Assembly: GCA_037952775.1 (NCBI GenBank)
Contig: JBANAY010000003.1
Span: forward strand, 19,654,001 to 19,718,000
Direction: 5' to 3'
From: Clonostachys chloroleuca
Lineage: Eukaryota > Ascomycota > Sordariomycetes > Hypocreales > Bionectriaceae
Length of the DNA: 64,000 nt
Below the pieces are notes generated by a model, which worked only from the letters and a program-made list of their open reading frames with translations, made no database searches and was not told where the DNA came from. The translations under genes were made by a program, and so were the position numbers. Positions 58,336 to 64,000 of the stretch are shown here, piece after piece; the stretch's first letter is position 1, and every line of letters starts with the position of its first letter.

Positions 58336-58633
58336 CCTCTCTATACTCTTTTCTTATACCTCGGTTATATAGCCGGATTACTTTAGTCCCCTCTTAAGAC
58401 TAGCTCTTATTTATATTTACTTAATCTCTCTTTTAAAAGTTAGGTATAATCTTAGTATTATTTTATACTAGCTATTTACTTATACTATTAAGGTATCTTT
58501 AGATAAGGATATAGTAGAATATTAGTATAGAGCTTATCTGATTATATTAGATTAGTTATTATTATCTATAGTTTATAAATAGCTCTCTATAGAAAGATAA
58601 ATATTATATTATATACCTCTATAGTTATAGTTC

Positions 58634-59011
58634 TGTGACGGTTGGATGACTTACACTGGACGGGGGTCTAGGGTAGGTCGGGGTTGAACTAATCAGAGTG
58701 TTGTTCTGAGTGGTGCGATTAGGTTGTTTTAGGCTGTGCAATGCGAGTCACTGTCAATGTGCGAGTATTGTGGAGCTAGTAATAATAGATGCGTAGATGA
58801 TGTTATTGATAACTGTCTGAAAGAATGTTCTATCTAGTAAAATGAATGTGTATATATACTAGGGCGATATGTACGATATGGTCCATATTGTTGGTGATCG
58901 ACTGGCGTTATGGTTGATATGTAGAATATTAACTATATCGTTTGGTTGTATGTAGCTACGTGTGATGACTAAGGTTGGTTCGGTTGGGTGATGCAGGGGT
59001 GGTTTGTAATA
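58634..59011 (-). mobile_element. 3' LTR of the gypsy element (378 bp)
   Basis: On the plus strand it starts TGTGACGGTTGG and ends GGTTTGTAATA. The end would originally have been TGTAACA, giving the normal TG..CA ends before RIP. On the internal side a polypurine tract (minus strand GAGAGGGGGC, 59,016-59,025) sits 4 bp away, as expected for a 3' LTR. The block CTACCCTAGAC near the LTR end is kept in all relics of this family in the window. Confidence 0.75.
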
Positions 59012-59015
59012 TGAT

Positions 59016-59025
59016 GCCCCCTCTC
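59016..59025 (-). other. Polypurine tract (plus-strand primer site)
   Basis: On the minus strand GAGAGGGGGC directly precedes the LTR. It is the expected primer for second-strand synthesis. Confidence 0.6.
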
Positions 59026-59210
59026 GTTGGTTTTGTCCTCAAGACTATATTCAGCGGCCTAGTTGGTGTGTTGCCTAACTTCCTTCCTTTATTATTTATG
59101 CTAATACTATATCGTCTAGTTGTATTTCAAAATCGAAAGTGTTAAAAATTGAGTCGTTTATAATTCGTAGGAACGCTCTTCTTTTTACTATTCTGAACAA
59201 CCCTTCCGTT

Positions 59211-59735
59211 ATGCCAGTGTGTTCCTACTGCGAGGGTCGTGGTAAGCGCTTTTGTTAGGTGTCTCCTTCGGATTCTTCTCGTTGTGTGGAATGCGTGTTG
59301 TACAGTTAATCGCGTTGTGATATTCAGGGGTTATCTGCGTAGCAGATTCGCCGTATTGGGGTCTATTATCAGCGGGCCGAAGAGGAGCTGGACGCGGCAG
59401 AGGAAGAATTGGAGTGCGCAAGTGCTAAAGTGCGGCGTTTGCGTAAACAAAAGAAAATGTGGCTCGATAAGATGATGCGAGCGGTGTCTCGTGGTATTGA
59501 TAGTGTCGAGGAATTGGAGCGGGTGGAATGTGAGGAGGCAGAGGAGGCAGCCCGTAAGGCGGCTTCTTCTTCGGTGATTACTCCTTCTTCCGAGCCTGTT
59601 TTCTCGGAGATTGAGATTGATCTGGTGTTTCTTTAAGATGGTGTGGAACTTTCCTCTTCTTGGTTTGTTGGGATGGGTGTTTCTGGGCCTGGTGGTACTG
59701 TTGGACAAGCTTCTGGTAGTTCTTTAGGTGTTTAG
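59211..59735 (+). pseudogene. Antisense ORF of the gypsy element: Zn-cluster-like Cys motif plus coiled coil
   Basis: On the strand opposite to pol, between the end of pol and the LTR, one frame of 174 codons starts MPVCSYCEGRGKRFC. With RCVECVLYS and CD it forms C-x2-C-x7-C-x9-C-x2-C-x7-C, a spacing close to the fungal Zn2Cys6 cluster. About 70 residues rich in E, A, R and L with heptad-like spacing follow (RAEEELDAAEEELECASAKV, RRLRKQKKMWLDKMMRAV, EELERVECEEAEEAARKA), then a Ser/Gly tail ending in GQASGSS. Four in-frame stops (TAG 59,256, TAA 59,307, TAG 59,340, TAA 59,634) are of the kind C-to-T makes from CAG, CAA or CGA. I recall similar frames annotated as hypothetical proteins in many ascomycete genomes. 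The function is unknown. Confidence 0.65.
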
Positions 59736-61050
59736 TGGGTTCCTAGGTGTTATTATTGTTGGTATATCCTTTCTATTTGATGAAGTAGAATGTTTGTCTG
59801 TTTCTAACTTCTTTCTTTAGTATTTTTTCTGGCTTGTATTCTTCTTTATAGACCTTAATCGGATAGTCTTGATCTGGAGCGTTTTCTGGTGCTTTTTCGA
59901 GTAATAAGATATGAAAAACTGGGTGGATGTGTATTGTATCCGGTAGTGATAGTTCGTAGTTGGTGTCTGATTTTTTGTTCTTGATTTTGAATGGTCTAAG
60001 TTTTTTATAATCTAATTTGTTACTTGGTTGTGTTGTTGTGATGTTTTTGCGAAGTAGGTAGATTTTGTCTCCCTCCTTTAAGATTGGTCCTTTTAATCTT
60101 GTTTTATTGTAGTATTTCTTTATTCTTTCCTGGATGAATTCTAATTCTGTCTTTATTTCTGTGTGTAATGAGTGTAATATTTCCTTTGTGAGTATGGCGG
60201 CGGGTGTATCTGGTCTATCGAGTGTTTGTTGATTCTGGAATTCTGGTTTATAACTATAGTTTGTATATATAGGTGTAAGTTGGGTAGATTCTTGTACTGA
60301 ACTGTTGTACGTGATCTGAGCTGTAGGCAACAGTTGTACCTAATTGTCTTGTTCGTAATTGATATATGCTCGTAAGTATTGTTCCAGCGTTTGGTTTAAA
60401 TGTTCTGTTTGTCTGTTGCTCTGGGGGTGGTAAGCTGTTGAAAGCTTATGCTTAGTACCTATTTGTGCTATAAGGGATTACTAAAATTTAGAGGTAAAGG
60501 TTGTTCCTCTGTCTGAGATTATCTCCTCAGGTAATCTGTGGTGACTAACTATATGTTGTAGGAATTAATATATAAGGTCTTCTGCAGAACTTGCTTCCTT
60601 GTATGGAATGAAATGCCTATACTTCGTGAGTCTGTTGATGATGACTAAGATACTGTTGTACTGTACTCCTGTTATAGGTTCTGTTGATAGTGGTAGCTTG
60701 ATAATATGGTCGAAGGATATTGATTGCTATGGTTGTTCTGGTACTGAAACTGGTTTAAGTTCTCCGTATAGTTTGTATCTTGCGGGTTTAATTCGTATGT
60801 AAGTATTGTATTCTGAAACTATAGTTTGTATATCTTTTCGTAGACCAGGGTAATTATAATGTTGTTTTATCCTGTTGAATATTTTCTTGACTCCTTAATG
60901 TCCTGAGAGCGGGTGCTTATGAATTTCTTTGATGAGTGCTATTCTTGTGTCTTGTTGTAGTATTTTTATGTCTGGTATGGTATCTATCTGGATTTTAGCG
61001 TGTGCTGTTTCCTTTAATACAGCGCCTAGAGTTTGTTATACTAGATGTCC
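59690..61050 (-). pseudogene. Integrase with C-terminal chromodomain (pol relic)
   Basis: The zinc-binding side reads HKHPLSGH-stop-GVKKIF. The core has SISFDHIIKLPLS (first Asp), IISDRGTTF (second Asp) and NRQTEHLNQ (the Glu), so the D-D-E residues are kept. A long C-terminal part follows at 59,773-60,330 (KTELEFIQERIKKYYNKTRL, LRKNI, YELSLPDTIHIHPVFHILLL). The chromodomain follows as FYFIK-stop-KGY....T-stop-EP, with TAG at 59,773-59,775 and 59,743-59,745 in place of Trp. The enzyme would insert cDNA, and the chromodomain of chromoviruses guides insertion to methylated heterochromatin. It is dead because of these and other stops. Confidence 0.85.
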
Positions 61051-61099
61051 CTTATTGTTCGTCGAAAACAGTTGTCTACTAGTTTTTGGGATTATTTGT

Positions 61100-61500
61100 T
61101 TATATTTGGGTTTCCGGCTGAGAGTGTTGGTTTGTCTGTTTTCTGATCCTTTTCGATATATAATTTCGTAGTTGAACTTGGATAAGTATTCAGTGTAGTG
61201 TATTTGTTGTCTATTGAGTTGTTGAGTTGTGGTGAAATATTGAATATTCTTATGGTCTGTGTATACCTTAACCTTATGTTGTGTTCCTAGGCAGTAGTGT
61301 TCGAATTCTTCGAATATGCGTATAATAGCTATAAATTCTTTGTTATAGATGGGGTAGTTGAGTTCTGTACTGTGTAATTTCTTCGAGTAGAACGCTATAG
61401 GGTGTAGTCTCCCTTCGTTGTCCCTTTGGCTGACTTGTGTGCTAATTGTAAAATCTGAAGCGTTGGTTTCGAGTTCTACTTCTCTGTTTGGGTTGAATAT
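61100..61500 (-). pseudogene. RNase H domain (pol relic), catalytic Asp to Asn
   Basis: Visible on the minus strand: ELETNASDFTIS, LHPIAFYSKKL, LNYPIYNKEFIAIIRIFEEF and KVYTDHKNIQYF. The family has TDAS at the first site; here it is TNAS (AAC, plus-strand 61,462-61,464), a G-to-A change. The remaining sequence is well kept. It would degrade RNA in the RNA/DNA hybrid. Confidence 0.8.
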
Positions 61501-61559
61501 CTGTAGTACAGGTTTATAGGTTATATAATTCTTGATATTATTAAATGCGTCTTGATATT

Positions 61560-62410
61560 TTGAATTCTATTGAAATTCTTTTTCTTTCTTTGTTAGATCG
61601 TATAGTAGCGTGGTGATCTTTCTGTAGTCTTTAATAAATTGTTAGTAGTAATTAGTAAATCCGAGGAAGGCTTATACTTCCTTGATGTTTGTTGGTTCCT
61701 CCTATTCGGAAACTGCGGCGATCTTGCTTTTCTCTATTTGTATCTTATTAGGCTGAATAGTATGTTCTAGGAAGTTAACTTCCTTAATATAAAACTGACT
61801 TTTCTTAGGTTCTACTAGGAGATTTATATCTTCTAGTTTCTTCAGGACCTTGTGTATATATTCCTTGTATGTATCTAGGTTGTCTGAGAATATTAAAATA
61901 TCGTTGAGGTATATAACTACGAAGATGTTAAGATACTCCCGGAGTACTTGATTGATTATTCGTTGGAATGTTGCAGGTGTATTTATCAGTCCGAAGGGTA
62001 TAATAAGGTACTTATATAAGCCAAACTTCGTTCTAAATGCTGTTTTCTATTCGTCTCCTTCTTTTATTTGTATTAAGTTATAAGCTCCCTTCAGATCTAG
62101 TGTGGTAAACTACTGTTTGCCCTGTAACCGGTCTCTGAGTTCTGTAATTAGCGGTAGGGGTGTTCTGTTTTTACGTGTAATCTTATTTAGTTGGCAATAG
62201 TTAATAACTAAACGGAGTTTACTATTTTTCTTAGGTATGAATATTACAGGGTATCCTGCGGATAAAGTTGATAACTGTATGTAGCCTTTTGCTAATATAT
62301 TATTAATATATTCGCGGAGTGTTTGCAACTGAGGTTCTGTGAGGTTGTAGAGTTTGTAGAAGGCTGGTTCTCCTCTGTTGATAATGGAGATTTCGTGATC
62401 CTATTGGCTG
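61560..62410 (-). pseudogene. Reverse transcriptase domain (pol relic), YxDD changed to YLND
   Basis: AKGYIQLSTLSAGYPVIFIP and KKNSKLRLVINYCQLNKITR (62,110-62,328) are the first RT blocks. FRTKFGLYKYLIIPFGL and FQRIINQVLREYL follow. The catalytic motif reads YLND (plus-strand 61,900-61,911) instead of YLDD, with AAC for GAC. Several Trp codons are TAG. The domain would copy the element's RNA. It is inactive. Confidence 0.88.
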
Positions 62411-62879
62411 TATTATGGTAATCTGGTTTCTAGGGTTTCCTTGAATAGCTTGTTGTATTTCTGGTATTCCTTCGGGATATAATCTAGTCTTCCCCTTTTG
62501 AGGTGTTCCTCTTTATCTTTTTGTAGTTATTCTTTTCTGGCTTGCTTGTGCTATAGATTGAACTTGATATTATAATTGTGTTTTTATTGATTTGTTATAT
62601 ATGTCCAATCGATGAAATCTATTTCTGGGGGTCGTTCTAATTTTTATATCTGGCTTAAGATTTATTTTATTTGTTGTAATTCTTAGCGGGATAGATTTTT
62701 TGGTGTACCAGGTTGTGGTGCTGTTAAGGCTGTAACTACTGTATCTACTTGTTGTTGCGAGTTGTTATTTTGGTTTTTTATAGTAGTACTTTCAGTTGTT
62801 GAGGAATCATTATATTCTTCTAATATCTGATGAAATTTTGATTTCTGTTGATCCTGATATAAGTTCGTAAGAGTGTCCC

Positions 62880-63260
62880 TCTACTCTATGCGGCCGGTGA
62901 ACTAGTCTATCAGTGGGTTTGTATCTCGTAGCTATGGTAATCCTAATATAATGTTATAGGAATTTAATGGTACTAAGTCGTATGTAATGTCGAATTTCTT
63001 TCCTTGGATCTCGGTTGTGAGGTGATCGGTCTTAGAGTTGATGATTCTGTTGTTATACTTAAATGATGTTCCGTCCGGAGTTATAATATTATAGGACTTC
63101 TTCTTCGTTCTCTATAGTAAGCGGAGTCAGTTAATTACTGCTGGTGAGATATAGTTGTATGATGCTCTATAGTCTATCTATGCTGTGAGCGGGTGTCCCT
63201 TGATCTTAATGTCTGTGATGATATTGATTGAATTTCCTCCCTCTATAGCTCCTAGGGTCT
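62880..63260 (-). pseudogene. Retropepsin-like protease region (pol relic)
   Basis: Upstream of RT a stretch reads INIITDIKIKGHPLTA-stop-IDYRASYNYISP, then FDITYDLVPLNSYNIILGLP. The last part matches the conserved YDxxLGxxW-like block that follows the active site in gypsy proteases. The active-site triad, normally D-S/T-G-A, reads D-Y-R-A. Stops replace Trp at several places. Confidence 0.65.
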
Positions 63261-63289
63261 TCTGATCTAATATTATTTTACTGCGCTGT

Positions 63290-64000
63290 AGCCCTGTTAC
63301 AGACGGTTCGTGTTGTTTTTTGCCTGGTTGACTTGTTGCTCGAGCTGTTCTCGCTCTTCTTTATTCTTGGGTACCTATTTTAGGATATCCGTAAGGGTTC
63401 TTGGTTTATCTGTGGAACCAGGGATAAATTGTTTGTATTTCTTTTTCTAATTATTCAGTTCGTTGATTAGTGTAGGTATCCTATCGTCAGAGTGGGCTTT
63501 GTCCTATTCCTTTTTGTTAGTGGAGGTGATTTCCTGTTCCTCTGTGTTGCTGCTTTCTCTGCTATCCGTTGGAGATGGTGCGCCTTGTTTGCGGTGTTGT
63601 TTTATTTCTTCTTCCTACAGTTGGTGCTGCTGTAGGTGTGTTTTGGCAGGATTTGTGTCGTCGTCGCTATACTTAGCTAATTCTAGTGCTATAGTTTTGG
63701 CTTCCAGGTGGTTCCTGTACTTCCAGTTGCGGTATTGTTCGATTCGACTGTTGTATTCAGCTGTTGCTTGATCTTCGAGGTCCTTGTTCTTGTGTTATAA
63801 TTCGATTTTAGCCTTTTTGTGAACCTTGTACCTTGGTTCAGTATATAATTCTGCTGGTAGTTCGCTGTAGGTATATTCTTCAGGGTATTCTTCTAAGTCT
63901 TCCTTAAAGATGGTATATTGTTTTGTACCCTGTTGTTGGTATATGAATTGTTGTGTCTGTTCTGCAGTATATTTGTCGGGTATCCTTCCGTTAGGGTATA
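63290..64000 (-). pseudogene. Gag-like region, incomplete at window edge
   Basis: The minus-strand frame is rich in Q, E, K and Y, with QQFIYQQQGTKQYTIFKEDL, YPEEYTYSELPAELY and RNWKYRNHLEAKTIALELAK, interrupted by few stops. Its position before the protease fits the C-terminal part of gag. I do not see a CCHC zinc knuckle in the visible part. The start lies outside the window. Confidence 0.5.

Larger units (their letters stand above)
55620..58633. repeat. Repeat region: AT-rich flanks around a moderate-GC island
   Basis: 55,620-55,980 and 57,000-58,630 are AT-rich with stops in all frames. 55,985-56,990 is less damaged and holds a 23-bp tandem repeat and many variants of the words TAAGTTAGCG and TAGCGG. 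The sequence TTACCCGCC...AGCGGGC at about 56,000-56,030 can form a hairpin. I recognise no coding domain. It may be a non-autonomous element or an unidentified transposon. Confidence 0.6.
58634..64000 (-). mobile_element. Ty3/gypsy chromovirus LTR retrotransposon, right end outside window
   Basis: Going from right to left on the minus strand one meets a charged gag-like region, a protease relic, reverse transcriptase, RNase H, integrase with a C-terminal chromodomain, a polypurine tract and the 3' LTR. That is the Ty3/gypsy order. Stops (TAG/TAA at Trp and Gln codons) and D-to-N changes are spread through pol, so the element is dead but only moderately RIPed compared with the AT blocks. The 5' LTR and gag start lie beyond 64,000. 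The target duplication cannot be verified. Confidence 0.85.

Noticed and set aside
59331..59708. 125-codon minus-strand frame between pol and the LTR
   Set aside because: It is antisense to the Cys/coiled-coil frame, starts after the pol end and has low-complexity Arg/Leu/Phe content; the plus-strand frame is the structured one.

Overview
The window is a piece of a filamentous ascomycete (Pezizomycotina) chromosome. Three things support this. Genes carry short 45-70 bp introns with GT..AG ends. Protein families are typical of that group: a HET-domain protein, Zn2Cys6 regulators, a NIS1-like secreted protein, a GPI-type Ser-rich protein, a DHA1-type transporter and ATP phosphoribosyltransferase. 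Repeated DNA carries C-to-T and G-to-A damage on both strands, as expected of repeat-induced point mutation (RIP). I do not assign a genus.

Layout. 0-1.3 kb: 3' part of a HET-domain gene. 1.4-3.3 kb: extremely AT-rich, RIP-saturated repeat. 4.2-11 kb: decayed genes, namely a cytochrome P450 with six lesions, a GH5 glucanase relic with an internal deletion, and an MFS transporter with one in-frame TGA. 11.3-22 kb: mostly intact genes, namely a zinc-cluster-less regulator, a GPI-type wall protein, HIS1, a NIS1-like effector and a Zn2Cys6 regulator. 23.4-30 kb: a broken protein kinase-like gene, an intact F-box protein and a broken unknown gene.

30.3-49 kb: a compact run of eight intact metabolic genes: aldehyde dehydrogenase, a DHDPS/N-acetylneuraminate lyase-family aldolase, an FMN 2-hydroxyacid dehydrogenase, a class II aldolase, a Zn2Cys6 regulator, an AAAP amino-acid transporter, an NADPH-type double-bond reductase and an amidase. 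The first four form two divergent pairs. One of the shared promoters holds a perfect CTCCG-N5-CGGAG inverted repeat. I infer a catabolic cluster for a hydroxy- or keto-acid (or an amide or amino acid leading to one), with its own regulator and importer; the substrate is not determined.

49.8-64 kb: repeat territory. A second RIP-saturated block ends inside a chromodomain/AT-hook gene relic. It is followed by a truncated peptidase fragment, an intact four-helix membrane protein, a truncated chromodomain gene, a repeat region with a 23-bp palindromic minisatellite, and a Ty3/gypsy chromovirus on the minus strand that runs off the right edge. The 378-bp LTR at 58,634-59,011 has the same length and a recognisably similar 3' part as two RIP-saturated relics of 373 and 377 bp at 2.6 and 51.1 kb, so one LTR family left traces at both ends of the window. 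The gypsy element is only moderately mutated. Its reverse transcriptase and RNase H each have a catalytic Asp changed to Asn, and Trp codons became TAG.

The most unusual item is an open frame on the strand opposite to pol, between the end of pol and the LTR (59,211-59,735). It has a Cys spacing like a binuclear Zn cluster followed by a heptad-like, charged helix, and is interrupted by RIP-type stops.
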